From assembly GCA_002311835.1 (NCBI GenBank), contig DBZY01000086.1, forward strand, positions 823-33,118: a stretch of DNA of 32,296 bases. Reading direction: 5' to 3'. This document shows, one piece after another, positions 16,293 through 25,365 of this stretch. Position numbers and translations under genes: made by a program. The DNA is from Proteobacteria bacterium UBA1148 (GTDB lineage: Bacteria > Pseudomonadota > Gammaproteobacteria > Steroidobacterales > Rariloculaceae). The notes beneath the pieces are model-generated. The model saw nothing but the letters and a program-made list of their open reading frames with translations. It searched no databases and was not told the origin of the DNA. Within the stretch, counting starts at the first letter, position 1; the number at the start of each line of letters is the position of its first letter.

Positions 16293-16952
16293 GTGGACGA
16301 GTTCCTTTCTGAAAAAGAACAAATTGAGGAAATCCGCGGTTGGTGGCGGGAGAATGGCTGGTATCTGATTGGTGGGGCCATCCTTGGTATAGCTGCCCTA
16401 TTGGGCTGGAATCGGTATGGCGTTTATCAAGACACTCAGGGCGAAGCCGCGAGCGCGCTCTACGTTGAGTTGCGTCAGGCTGCCACGGATGATGCTCCTG
16501 GTGACGCCCGTACTCTTTTGGCACAGCTGCGTGAGAATCATCCGAGCAGCCCTTACACTGACCAGGCCGGCCTGCTGGTTGCTGTTCTACGGATGCGTGC
16601 AGGACAGATGAACGGGGCAACGGATGAGTTGCGCTATGTCGTGGATGGTACCCGTGACCCAGAGCTTGCTTTGATAGCTCGGCTTCGATTGGCCCGTATA
16701 CTTTTACATCAAGAATTTTACGATGAGGCACTGGCAGTACTCGACGTGGATCCAGGTAGTTTCTCCGCTCGTTATAATGAGGTGCGTGGAGATATTTATG
16801 TCGAGATTGGAAATTCCGTAAGCGCCCGGATGGCGTATAACGCAGCTCTCACAGCACAGGAATCGGATCTTGTTGATTGGAGTCTAGTACAGATGAAGCT
16901 TGAAGCCCTTCCTATTGCCGAGGTTGTTACAACGGAGGAGACAACGCAGTGA
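16293..16952 (+). CDS. yfgM: YfgM-family membrane TPR protein
   Basis: YfgM is an inner-membrane protein with a periplasmic tetratricopeptide domain that associates with the SecYEG translocon and the chaperone PpiD. The product has a short cytoplasmic start (VDEFLSEKEQIEEIRGWW), a membrane span at about 23-41 (GWYLIGGAILGIAALLGW) and helical repeats to the end. I take GTG 16293 as the start because GGAGG (16281-16285) stands 7 nt before it and the family begins at this point; ATG 16263, in frame, has no such site. That gives 219 residues. Position between hisS and bamB is the standard one. Confidence 0.9.
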   Translation: MDEFLSEKEQIEEIRGWWRENGWYLIGGAILGIAALLGWNRYGVYQDTQGEAASALYVELRQAATDDAPGDARTLLAQLRENHPSSPYTDQAGLLVAVLRMRAGQMNGATDELRYVVDGTRDPELALIARLRLARILLHQEFYDEALAVLDVDPGSFSARYNEVRGDIYVEIGNSVSARMAYNAALTAQESDLVDWSLVQMKLEALPIAEVVTTEETTQ

Positions 16953-18136
16953 AATGCTGGTTGGTGTTAGCTATTGCAGTACTTGGTATAGGAGTTAGTG
17001 CTTGCAGTCGCAATGAGAGTACCACTGAGCTCCCGGCTGAGCTGCAGGCTTTCGAAGAGAGAATCGAGATACGTAGGATTTGGAGGGCCCGGGTGGGCAG
17101 GGCATCGGCATCCGAACGTCTACGCTTGGGGCTGGCACCTAGCACAGATGGTACACGGATCTATGCGGGAAGCTATGATGGACAAGCTGCGGCATTTGAT
17201 GCACAAACTGGGCAGCGACGGTGGGTCACGCAGACGAACCTGTCACTATCCGCCGGTCCGGCCTATGGAGACGAAGTTCTGGCCTTCGGCACGACTGATG
17301 GAGATCTCATCGTGCTTGATGCGGAAACTGGAGAAGAGCTTTGGCGTCGTGCGGTAGGCTCGGAAGTACTAGCGCCCCCGGCGATTGGTAACAACGTTGT
17401 AGCGCTGCGAAGCGTTGATGGTCGGCTACGAGGCTACTCGATGTCCGACGGGCGCGAGCTCTGGTCGGTCGTGCAAACTGTGCCTGCGTTAACAATGCGG
17501 GGGAATACGGCACCTTTCGTAGCAGGCACCGTTGTCGTGACCGGTTTCGATAACGGCCGTTTAGGAGCTTATGACCTCAGTAGTGGCGACCCGTTGTGGG
17601 AGGTTACTGTGGCAATGCCTTCAGGGCGCACCGAGTTGGAGCGACTGGTCGATGTCAGCGCGGGTCTTCAGGTGGTAGGTAACGATGTTTTCGCGGTTGG
17701 TTACCATGGGCGTGCTATCGGTATCGCCCTACAGACCGGCGTGGTTTTATGGCAACAAGAACTCTCAAGCTATTCAGGTTTGGGAGTGGATCTGAATAGT
17801 GTTTACGTTACGGATGAGTTTAGCGAGGTGGTGGCTTTGGAACGCGGTGCCGGGACGCCTAGGTGGCGACAGAACGCATTGCGATTGAGGGATGTGACAG
17901 CGCCCAGCGCTTACAGGAATATGGTTGTTGTCGGAGATTTCGAAGGTTATTTACATTGGATTGATCCCACGGATGGGAGTTTTCTGGCTCGGGAACGAGT
18001 GACATCAAGGCCAATTGCCGCGGCGCCGCTTGTTGTCGGAACTAATCTTTTCGCGCAAGCTGAAGATGGGACCTTAGCTGCTTATACGGTTGAAATCGAA
18101 GAGCCAGAACCCGAGACCACCGAGGATACGGCCTAG
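16949..18136 (+). CDS. bamB: Outer membrane assembly lipoprotein BamB
   Basis: BamB is a beta-propeller lipoprotein of the BAM complex, which inserts outer membrane proteins. It starts at GTG 16949, overlapping yfgM by 4 nt, with a lipoprotein signal ending GIGVSAC (C19). The 395-residue product then shows repeated PQQ-type blades of the form AxDAxTGxxxW, for example DGQAAAFDAQTGQRRWVTQ, DLIVLDAETGEELWRRAVG and LGAYDLSSGDPLWEV. Length matches E. coli BamB (392). Confidence 0.95.
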   Translation: MKCWLVLAIAVLGIGVSACSRNESTTELPAELQAFEERIEIRRIWRARVGRASASERLRLGLAPSTDGTRIYAGSYDGQAAAFDAQTGQRRWVTQTNLSLSAGPAYGDEVLAFGTTDGDLIVLDAETGEELWRRAVGSEVLAPPAIGNNVVALRSVDGRLRGYSMSDGRELWSVVQTVPALTMRGNTAPFVAGTVVVTGFDNGRLGAYDLSSGDPLWEVTVAMPSGRTELERLVDVSAGLQVVGNDVFAVGYHGRAIGIALQTGVVLWQQELSSYSGLGVDLNSVYVTDEFSEVVALERGAGTPRWRQNALRLRDVTAPSAYRNMVVVGDFEGYLHWIDPTDGSFLARERVTSRPIAAAPLVVGTNLFAQAEDGTLAAYTVEIEEPEPETTEDTA

Positions 18137-18179
18137 ACCGGGCTAGCTTGCGATCCTGATGAAAAATGCGGATTAGATC

Positions 18180-19580
18180 ATGCTTCCTGCAGTGGCTTTG
18201 GTGGGACGCCCCAATGTTGGCAAGTCCACTCTGTTCAACCAGCTCACCGGTTCTCGGGATGCTCTGGTTGCGGACTATCCTGGACTGACTCGGGACCGTC
18301 GATATGGTTTCGGTAATTTCAAGGGGAGTTCCTTCATCGTTATCGACACAGGGGGGCTCGGTTATGACACCGATGAGGTCGTTGCACTGGCTGCTCAGCA
18401 GGCGCAGATCGCTATGGACGAAGCAGACGCCGTGGTGCTTGTCCTAGATTATCGAGAGGGCCTAACCGCGGCGGATCAGCAAATCGCGGAACGATTGCGT
18501 AGCTCCAATAAGCTAATCACCATCGCGGTCAATAAATCAGAGGGGGTCACCCCAGAGCTTGCTGAGGCAGAGTTCCACAGTTTGGGATTGGGTTCCCCAG
18601 TGAGTATTGCGGCGCTGCACGGGCGTCGTATAGCGACGTTGATGCAAGAAGTTCTGAGCCCCTTCGCTCAGGAGTCAGGCGTGCAAGGCGGTGATGAGCT
18701 GGGACGACTTAAGGTTCCTCGCTTGGCAGTAGTTGGGAGGCCCAACGTCGGCAAATCTACGCTGATAAATCGCCTACTGGGCGCCGAGCGCCTGGTCACG
18801 TCGGCTGAGCCAGGTACGACCCGGGATAGCATACTGGTGCCTTGCCGGCGGGGCGATCAGGACTTTATTTTGGTAGATACTGCCGGGATCCGGCGTCGTG
18901 CTCGAGTCCATAATTCTGTTGAGAAGTTCAGTGTCGTGCAGAGTCTTCAAGCCATTGAGGATTCTGGTGTCATCCTACTCTTACTCGACGCGCGAGAAGG
19001 TGTAACCGAACAGGATCTTCACCTGATTGGGTTAGTCGTCGAGCGCGGTCGTGCAATCACTATCGGTATAAATAAGTGGGATGGGATCGAGACCTCTCAT
19101 CGCCGGAGAATCGAAGTTGAGGTAAGCCGGAGATTGGATTTCGTTAGTTTTGCACGTGTTAACTATATTTCCGCGCTCCATGGGAGCGGCATTGATTCGG
19201 TCGTTGCTGCTGCACTAACTGCTTATGAGGCAGCGGGGAAAGAGTTTACGACGCCAAACTTAAATCTGATCCTTGAAAGTGCGCTCGTGGCCCATTCTCC
19301 ACCTTTGGTTGGTGGTCGGCGCATTCGCCTGCGCTATGTGCACCAGGGCGGGAAGCACCCCTCTGTTCTTGTTATTCATGGCAGTCGTCTGGAACGCTTA
19401 CCCGCGCATTATCGCCGGTATTTGGTAAATACATTTCGTAAAGCGCTACGTCTAGAGGGAGTGCCCCTGAGACTGGAGTTGAGAAGTGGCGAGAACCCGT
19501 TCGCGGGTCGTCGCAATACTCTGACGCGTAGGCAGTTAAAACGGAGGAAGCGTGTGATTCGTTACGATCGTAAGCGATAG
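18180..19580 (+). CDS. der: Ribosome-associated GTPase Der (EngA)
   Basis: Der is a tandem-GTPase factor for 50S ribosome assembly. The 466-residue product has two G domains: GRPNVGKSTLFNQL (about 8-21) with DYPGLTRDRRYG and DTGGL, and GRPNVGKSTLINRLLG (about 184-199) with EPGTTRDS, DTAGIRRRARV and NKWDG. A KH-like domain follows (about 350-440). The G4 motif of the first domain reads NKSEG, with Glu where NKxD is usual; similar NKxEG forms exist in other lineages. In E. coli der is followed by yfgJ and xseA; here metX is interposed. Confidence 0.96.
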   Translation: MLPAVALVGRPNVGKSTLFNQLTGSRDALVADYPGLTRDRRYGFGNFKGSSFIVIDTGGLGYDTDEVVALAAQQAQIAMDEADAVVLVLDYREGLTAADQQIAERLRSSNKLITIAVNKSEGVTPELAEAEFHSLGLGSPVSIAALHGRRIATLMQEVLSPFAQESGVQGGDELGRLKVPRLAVVGRPNVGKSTLINRLLGAERLVTSAEPGTTRDSILVPCRRGDQDFILVDTAGIRRRARVHNSVEKFSVVQSLQAIEDSGVILLLLDAREGVTEQDLHLIGLVVERGRAITIGINKWDGIETSHRRRIEVEVSRRLDFVSFARVNYISALHGSGIDSVVAAALTAYEAAGKEFTTPNLNLILESALVAHSPPLVGGRRIRLRYVHQGGKHPSVLVIHGSRLERLPAHYRRYLVNTFRKALRLEGVPLRLELRSGENPFAGRRNTLTRRQLKRRKRVIRYDRKR

Positions 19581-19636
19581 CCGACCGGTACTAGTTGTCC
19601 TATTCTCATAACAAGAAGTTACAACCGTGTGGGCAG

Positions 19637-19666
19637 TTGGACCTTAAACTTCCCACGATCTATACA
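19637..19666 (+). promoter_or_regulatory. Sigma-70 promoter for the MetX-family gene
   Basis: TTGGAC (19637-19642), 18-nt spacer, TATACA (19661-19666), 32 nt before the start codon. The leader is too short for a SAM riboswitch. Confidence 0.55.
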
Positions 19667-19698
19667 TTATTGGACCGAGGTTCAAGTAGGGCCTTTTT

Positions 19699-20793
19699 AT
19701 GAGCAGTGCTAGACAATTTGTTACGGTGGAAGGCGAGTTCCCAATGCATCGGGGTGAAGCATTGCTGACCCCGACGATTGCCTATGAGACTTGGGGGGAG
19801 TTGTCTACGCAGAAGGATAATGCCGTGTTGATCTTTACTGGGCTTTCCCCCTCGGCTCACGTGGCATCTTCGCCGGGCGACCCAGCTCCAGGGTGGTGGG
19901 AGGAGATAGTTGGCCCGGGACGCGCTGTAGATACCCGGCGATTTTTTGTGATCTGTGTGAATTCATTGGGGAGTTGTTTTGGGTCGACTGGCCCGGCGTC
20001 TACTAATCCTGAAACGGGCGAGACTTATCGATGTGCGTTTCCGGTTCTGTCTCTTGAGGATGTGGCTCGTGGAGGGCTGGAAGTGATAGGTCACCTCGGG
20101 GTCGAGAGACTTTATGCGACGATCGGGCCCTCCATGGGCGGAATGTCAGCGCTGGCTTTTGAGATTCTATTTCCTGGTCTTTCCGAAGGACTTCTTCTCA
20201 TCTCGTCAGCAACGCGGGCGCTTCCTTTCGCCACGGCCTTACGATCACTACAAAGAGAGATGATTCGGCGTGATCCCAATTGGTTGGATGGCAACTACAC
20301 TCCAGATGCGCTTCCGGTTACGGGTATGCGTCTTGCGCGTAAGCTGGGGATGATTACGTATCGTTCAGCGGAAGAGTGGAATGAGCGGCTTGGCCGTGAG
20401 CGAAGTGCTGAACAGCGTGAAACTGGAAACCCATTCGCGGCTAGCTTCGAAATTGAGACGTACTTGGAACACCACGCGAGCAAGTTCGCCGGACAGTTTG
20501 ATCCAAATTGCTATCTTTATTTATCGCAAGCGAGCGATTTTTTCGATGTCGCAGATCACGGCGTTTCGGTTGAGACGGGAATTAAGAAAATTCAGACATC
20601 CCGAACGATGGTGATTGGGGTTGCCACTGATATCCTTTATCCGCTGCACCAGCAGCAAGAGCTAGCCAAACAGTTCGAGAGGCTTGGGAGCAAGATCGAG
20701 TTTGTTGGGCTTCCATCTATTCAAGGACACGATTCCTTTCTTGTGGATATGGACAACTTCCGCCCAGTCATTGCCCGCTTTTTTGAAGCCTAG
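19699..20793 (+). CDS. metX: MetX-family acyltransferase, probably serine O-succinyltransferase
   Basis: An alpha/beta-hydrolase acyltransferase that activates an amino-acid hydroxyl for sulfur assimilation. The triad is S145 (IGPSMGGMSA), D311 (GVATDILYP) and H344 (QGHDSF). The 364 residues show GLSPSAHVA, PGWWEEIVGPGRAVDT, NSLGSCFGSTGPAS, SLQREMIRRDPNWLDGNY and GMRLARKLGMITYRSAEEW. From memory these fit the MetX-like L-serine O-succinyltransferases of Xanthomonas/Stenotrophomonas better than the classical homoserine O-acetyltransferases, which have GGSMGGMQ. So it may serve cysteine synthesis and not methionine synthesis. The family is certain; the substrate is inferred. It lies between der and xseA, a place where E. 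coli has another gene, and has its own promoter. Confidence 0.88.
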   Translation: MSSARQFVTVEGEFPMHRGEALLTPTIAYETWGELSTQKDNAVLIFTGLSPSAHVASSPGDPAPGWWEEIVGPGRAVDTRRFFVICVNSLGSCFGSTGPASTNPETGETYRCAFPVLSLEDVARGGLEVIGHLGVERLYATIGPSMGGMSALAFEILFPGLSEGLLLISSATRALPFATALRSLQREMIRRDPNWLDGNYTPDALPVTGMRLARKLGMITYRSAEEWNERLGRERSAEQRETGNPFAASFEIETYLEHHASKFAGQFDPNCYLYLSQASDFFDVADHGVSVETGIKKIQTSRTMVIGVATDILYPLHQQQELAKQFERLGSKIEFVGLPSIQGHDSFLVDMDNFRPVIARFFEA

Positions 20794-20812
20794 TTTTTGC
20801 GAGTGTAATTTT

Positions 20813-22180
20813 CTATTTATTGTCGTCGACTGTGGCGGAGAGTTCACCGCGGGCGAACTGGACATCGATACTTGTCCCTGGTGGTGTGGTGCTGGCGTCG
20901 GTCACGATGCCACCGTTTTTACGCGTCACTATCGCGTAGCCCCTGTCCAGAGTTGCGAGTGGGTTCATGGACTGCAATGTGCGTTCAACCAGCAAAAGTT
21001 GGTTTTTCTGTATTTGTAATGCCTTGTTCACAGCATGCTCCAGCTCTCCCATACCGAACCGAAGACGGTCACGGAGGCTCGTTATCAGATGTCGTGGTGT
21101 GGAGACCAGTAGGTTTGCTGTAAGCTCTGTTAGACGAGATTGAGGGCTGGACAGCAGGAGCCCCAAGCGCAGATGCAACCGAGTTTCCAGATCATCGAGT
21201 TGTTGGCTGGACTGTTGTAGTCGCACCCCGGGATGGCTTCGGTTAAGCCGATGAGCTAGTGCCTCTAGAAAACGCTGTGGGGTTGCTAAGCGTTGTCTGA
21301 CACCTCGCGAGAGTCTGCCTCCTATGGTATTGAGTGAGCTGAGCCACTGGGTGTGATCGGGAACAGCAAGTTCTGCAGCGCCCGAGGGTGTCGGTGCCCG
21401 CAAATCGGCTACGAAGTCGGCGATCGTGAAGTCAATTTCGTGTCCAATGCCGACGATGATCGGGATTTCGACGGCGGCAATGGCTCGTGCTACCACTTCC
21501 TCGTTGAAGCACCAGAGGTCTTCCAGGGAGCCTCCACCTCGCGTCAGAATTAGGAGATCGCATTCCTGCCGTTCATTGGCTAACCGAAGCATTCGGGCAA
21601 TCTCATCGGGCGCTTCTTTGCCTTGAACGGGTGTTGGATAGATTAGCGCCGGGATAGCTGGAAAACGTCTCGAGAGAACAGTCAGTACGTCTTGGATAGC
21701 CGCGCCGCTTGGGGAGGTGATAATGCCGATTCGCCGTGGTACCTGAGGAGGTATTTGTTTACGATCGGTATCGAACAAGCCTTCCGCAGCCAGTCTATTT
21801 TTTAGCTCCTCGAATCGACGGCGTAATACTCCTTCGCCGATTTCCTCCATGTGCTCTACCACGAGCTGAAAATCGCCACGGGTCTCGTAGATGCTTACGC
21901 GGCCACGGACTAAAATGTGCTGACCGTTATCTGGAGCAAACTTTAGTTGGCGATTATTTTGAATAAACATCGCGCAGCGTAGTTGTGCGTTCTCGTCCTT
22001 CATACTCCAGTAAAGGTGCCCCGATGACGGGCGGGCTAGGTTAGAGATTTCGCCTTCAACCCAGACGGTGCCGAGGTGATTTTCAATGAGCTGGCGCGCT
22101 TCGCGATTCAGAGAAGAGACTGTGAAGACTTCGCGTGGCGCTTCGAGTTGTAGGCTCAGGATGTCATCCGAGGATTCCAT
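20813..22180 (-). CDS. xseA: Exodeoxyribonuclease VII large subunit
   Basis: XseA with XseB degrades single-stranded DNA. The 455-residue product shows the N-terminal OB-fold (about 20-115; TVWVEGEISNLARPSSGHLY), the catalytic domain with GIITSPSGAAIQDVL, RGGGSLEDLWCFNEEVVARA and GHEIDFTIADFVADLRAPTP, and a coiled-coil C-terminal part. It faces metX tail to tail (19 nt apart) and diverges from guaB, as in E. coli. xseB is not beside it. Confidence 0.96.
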   Translation of the reverse strand: MESSDDILSLQLEAPREVFTVSSLNREARQLIENHLGTVWVEGEISNLARPSSGHLYWSMKDENAQLRCAMFIQNNRQLKFAPDNGQHILVRGRVSIYETRGDFQLVVEHMEEIGEGVLRRRFEELKNRLAAEGLFDTDRKQIPPQVPRRIGIITSPSGAAIQDVLTVLSRRFPAIPALIYPTPVQGKEAPDEIARMLRLANERQECDLLILTRGGGSLEDLWCFNEEVVARAIAAVEIPIIVGIGHEIDFTIADFVADLRAPTPSGAAELAVPDHTQWLSSLNTIGGRLSRGVRQRLATPQRFLEALAHRLNRSHPGVRLQQSSQQLDDLETRLHLRLGLLLSSPQSRLTELTANLLVSTPRHLITSLRDRLRFGMGELEHAVNKALQIQKNQLLLVERTLQSMNPLATLDRGYAIVTRKNGGIVTDASTTPPGTSIDVQFARGELSATVDDNK

Positions 22181-22222
22181 TCGGGGGAGTATACGGTAGC
22201 CAGAATTGGGCTTGCTGAGATA

Positions 22223-22251
22223 TTTACCCTGAATTCGTAGAAGCGTAAAAT
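22223..22251 (+). promoter_or_regulatory. Candidate promoter for guaBA
   Basis: TTTACC (22223-22228), 17-nt spacer, TAAAAT (22246-22251), 35 nt before the guaB ATG in the xseA-guaB divergent gap. I see no clear operator. Confidence 0.45.
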
Positions 22252-22286
22252 GGATCGTTTAACTTGATTGATGTGTGGGGCTGATT

Positions 22287-23753
22287 ATGCGGATCATCCA
22301 CGAGGCTCTCACCTTCGATGACGTCATGCTACAGCCTGCCTATTCTGAGGTCTTGCCTCGGGAAGTAGCCTTGGAAACCCACCTCACGCGCGCACTTTCT
22401 CTAAATATTCCCATTATCTCAGCTGCCATGGACACAGTGACCGAGGCGCGGTTGGCCATTACGCTGGCTCAGGAGGGTGGCATTGGGATTATCCACAAGA
22501 ACATATCTCCTGAAGAACAGGCTCGGCAAGTATTACGAGTAAAAAAATTCGAGAGTGGTGTTATCAGTGATCCAATTACCGTAGCGCCTGACACCTCCAT
22601 ACAGGCAGTCATTCAACTAACCCAGGCTAACTCTATTTCGGGGGTTCCTGTGGTGGATGGTGAGGAACTAGTTGGGATTGTCACTCATCGAGATTTGCGA
22701 TTCGAGACACAATTAGATGCGTCAGTGTCCTCTGTAATGACGCCTAAGGACAGGCTGGTCACGGTCAGAGAGAATCCAGATAATGAAGAGGTGCTAACGC
22801 TTTTGCACCGGCATCGCATCGAAAAAGTGTTAGTTGTCGATAAAGATTTCCGGTTGCGTGGAATGATTACCGCTAAGGATTTTCAGAAGGCGACCGACTA
22901 CCCATTGGCTTCGAAAGACGATCTTGGGGCACTGCGAGTCGGCGCAGCGGTGGGTACCGGAAGAGATGCCGAAGAACGGGTGGCGGGTTTGGTTGGTGCT
23001 GGGGTTGACGTGTTAATCGTTGATACGGCGCACGGTCACACAAAAAACGTTATGGATCGGGTAAAGCAGATTAAAGTAGATTATCCGGATGTTCCTCTGA
23101 TCGCTGGCAACATCGTTACCGGTGAGGCTGCACATGCGCTGGTCGAAGCTGGAGCAGATGCTGTCAAGGTTGGTATCGGTCCTGGGTCCATTTGTACCAC
23201 TCGGGTAATTGCTGGTGTTGGCGTACCACAGATCACAGCCGTTGCTGAGGTAGCATCGGCCCTTGCTGATACAGATGTTTCGGTGATTTCTGATGGTGGT
23301 ATTCGATACTCAGGAGACATCGCTAAAGCTATAGCAGCGGGTGCTCACTGCGTGATGATAGGTAGCCTTTTTGCAGGGACCGAGGAATCTCCAGGAGAGG
23401 TTGAGCTATATCAAGGGCGTTCCTATAAGTCTTACCGGGGCATGGGTTCGGTTGGGGCCATGGCGCAGCAACACGGTTCTTCTGATCGGTATTTTCAGGA
23501 TGCGAGCGAAGAACTTGAAAAGCTAGTTCCTGAAGGTATTGAGGGGCGGGTTCCCTACAAAGGCAGTCTTGTGGCGATCGTACAGCAACTTATTGGGGGC
23601 ATACGTGCCTCAATGGGTTATACGGGGTGCGAAAGCATTGCTGTGCTTCGCACGACCCCGTGCTTTGTTCGAATTACGGGGGCAGGACGTAAGGAGAGTC
23701 ACGTCCACGATGTGGCAATTACGAAGGAACCACCGAACTACCGGATGGGGTGA
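22287..23753 (+). CDS. guaB: Inosine-5'-monophosphate dehydrogenase
   Basis: GuaB oxidises IMP to XMP with NAD, the committed step to guanine nucleotides. From ATG 22287 the protein has 488 residues, the same as E. coli GuaB. It begins MRIIHEALTFDDVMLQPAYS, has a CBS-domain pair at about 90-202, and the catalytic cysteine C303 in GIGPGSICTTRVIAGVGVPQ. DGGIRYSGDIAKAIAAGA and the flap RGMGSVGAMAQ follow. The in-frame GTG at 22275 is a less likely start. guaA follows after 3 nt. Confidence 0.97.
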   Translation: MRIIHEALTFDDVMLQPAYSEVLPREVALETHLTRALSLNIPIISAAMDTVTEARLAITLAQEGGIGIIHKNISPEEQARQVLRVKKFESGVISDPITVAPDTSIQAVIQLTQANSISGVPVVDGEELVGIVTHRDLRFETQLDASVSSVMTPKDRLVTVRENPDNEEVLTLLHRHRIEKVLVVDKDFRLRGMITAKDFQKATDYPLASKDDLGALRVGAAVGTGRDAEERVAGLVGAGVDVLIVDTAHGHTKNVMDRVKQIKVDYPDVPLIAGNIVTGEAAHALVEAGADAVKVGIGPGSICTTRVIAGVGVPQITAVAEVASALADTDVSVISDGGIRYSGDIAKAIAAGAHCVMIGSLFAGTEESPGEVELYQGRSYKSYRGMGSVGAMAQQHGSSDRYFQDASEELEKLVPEGIEGRVPYKGSLVAIVQQLIGGIRASMGYTGCESIAVLRTTPCFVRITGAGRKESHVHDVAITKEPPNYRMG

Positions 23754-23756
23754 GGT

Positions 23757-25346
23757 TTGGTGGAAGTAGAAGCCCATCTTCAAGAAGTAGAAACATCGGA
23801 CAGCGCGCGTCTACTGATTCTCGACTTCGGGTCTCAATATACTCAGCTAATCGCCCGTCGGGTGCGAGAGGCAGGGGTATATAGTGAGATCCATCCCCAT
23901 GATCTTTCGGCGGAGGCAATAACAGACTTTCAGGCTTCTGGAATGATTCTTTCCGGTGGGCCTGAGTCAGTTGGAAGAGAGGGTTCTCCTGCGGTAAGTG
24001 ATGCAGTAATCAACTCAGGCGTACCTATTTTGGGTATTTGCTACGGGATGCAGGCACTTGCCATGAAGCTAGGCGGTGAAGTCAGTGGTTCAGATCATCG
24101 CGAGTTCGGTTATGCCGAAGTTAGCCTTACAGGGAGCGATGGGTTACTGGGTGGATTGGTAGACGGTGGTGATCAGCTGAAGGTTTGGATGAGCCATGGT
24201 GACCGCGTTGAGGCATTACCTGAGGGCTTCGAGTCGATAGCATCTTCCAGGAACGCTCCGCTTGCCGGTATGGCTGATGTCAAAAGACAAATCTACGGCG
24301 TCCAATTTCACCCTGAGGTTACTCACACGGAAAAAGGCCAGGCGATCATTGAGCGTTTTGTTCACAAGATTTGCAGTTGTCCTAGTTATTGGACACCGAG
24401 GAATATTATTGCTCAGCACATCGAACGAGTTCAGCAAGATGTAGGAATGGAACGCGTGTTGCTCGGGCTCTCGGGGGGTGTGGACTCATCTGTCGTAGCC
24501 GCATTACTGCACGCTGCCATTGGGGACCAATTGACTTGCGTGTTTGTCGACAACGGCCTTTTGCGTTTGAATGAAGGTGATCAAGTGATGGAGGCTTTCA
24601 GTGAGCATTTGGGTGTCAACGTTATCCGGGTCGATGCAGAGGAGGCGTTTCTATCAGCACTGGAGGGAGAGAGCGATCCTGAAAACAAACGCAAAATTAT
24701 TGGCCGAAAATTTATTGAAGTGTTTGAGGCGCAGGCGAAGGTGTTAGATGGTGTTCGCTGGCTTGCCCAGGGCACGATTTATCCGGATGTAATCGAGTCC
24801 GCTGGTGCTGCAACCGGGAAGGCTCATGTAATTAAGTCACACCATAACGTCGGTGGCCTACCGGAACAGATGAATCTGAAACTTATTGAGCCATTACGAG
24901 ATCTTTTCAAAGATGAGGTGCGTAAGATCGGTGTGGAGCTTGGATTGCCTCCGCAGTTGGTTGGCCGTCACCCTTTCCCCGGACCAGGTTTGGGGGTACG
25001 TATTCTTGGGTTGGTGAAGAAAGAATACGTTGATGTTCTTCGTCGGGCAGACGACATTTTTATCAGCGAACTTCGTGGGCAAGGCTTGTACGATAAGGTA
25101 AGCCAGGCCTTCGTCGTGTTTTTACCGGTGAAGTCGGTAGGTGTTATGGGTGATGGTCGGCGTTACGATTACGTCGTGGCGCTAAGAGCTGTTGAGACTG
25201 TAGATTTTATGACAGCCCGCTGGGCCCACCTGCCGTACGATTTTCTTGATCATGTTTCAAGACGAATCATTAATGAGATTCAGGGGATTTCTCGGGTAAC
25301 TTATGATATTTCCGGAAAGCCTCCAGCTACTATTGAGTGGGAATAA
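23757..25346 (+). CDS. guaA: GMP synthase (glutamine-hydrolysing)
   Basis: GuaA aminates XMP to GMP. The N-terminal class I glutamine amidotransferase has its nucleophile at C95 (GICYGMQALA) with H185 and E187 (QFHPEVTH). The ATP-pyrophosphatase P-loop is LLGLSGGVDSSVVAALLH (about 236-253), and the C-terminal dimerisation domain ends in the conserved ISGKPPATIEWE. The start is TTG 23757 or GTG 23760; neither has an ATG alternative upstream of the conserved ILDFGSQYTQLIARRVRE. The N-terminus is about ten residues longer than in E. coli. It forms an operon with guaB. Confidence 0.97.
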   Translation: MVEVEAHLQEVETSDSARLLILDFGSQYTQLIARRVREAGVYSEIHPHDLSAEAITDFQASGMILSGGPESVGREGSPAVSDAVINSGVPILGICYGMQALAMKLGGEVSGSDHREFGYAEVSLTGSDGLLGGLVDGGDQLKVWMSHGDRVEALPEGFESIASSRNAPLAGMADVKRQIYGVQFHPEVTHTEKGQAIIERFVHKICSCPSYWTPRNIIAQHIERVQQDVGMERVLLGLSGGVDSSVVAALLHAAIGDQLTCVFVDNGLLRLNEGDQVMEAFSEHLGVNVIRVDAEEAFLSALEGESDPENKRKIIGRKFIEVFEAQAKVLDGVRWLAQGTIYPDVIESAGAATGKAHVIKSHHNVGGLPEQMNLKLIEPLRDLFKDEVRKIGVELGLPPQLVGRHPFPGPGLGVRILGLVKKEYVDVLRRADDIFISELRGQGLYDKVSQAFVVFLPVKSVGVMGDGRRYDYVVALRAVETVDFMTARWAHLPYDFLDHVSRRIINEIQGISRVTYDISGKPPATIEWE

Positions 25347-25365
25347 TTCGATAATTGACGATTCG

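Noticed and set aside
16249..16731. 160-codon reverse-strand ORF over yfgM
   Set aside because: It is antisense to the well-supported yfgM and rich in Pro, His and Arg as expected for a shadow frame.
18531..18545. NKSEG in the first Der G domain as a broken G4 motif
   Set aside because: Glu in this place occurs in other Der lineages and the rest of the GTPase is intact.
19667..19698. SAM riboswitch upstream of metX
   Set aside because: The leader after the predicted promoter is only about 25-30 nt, too short for any SAM aptamer.
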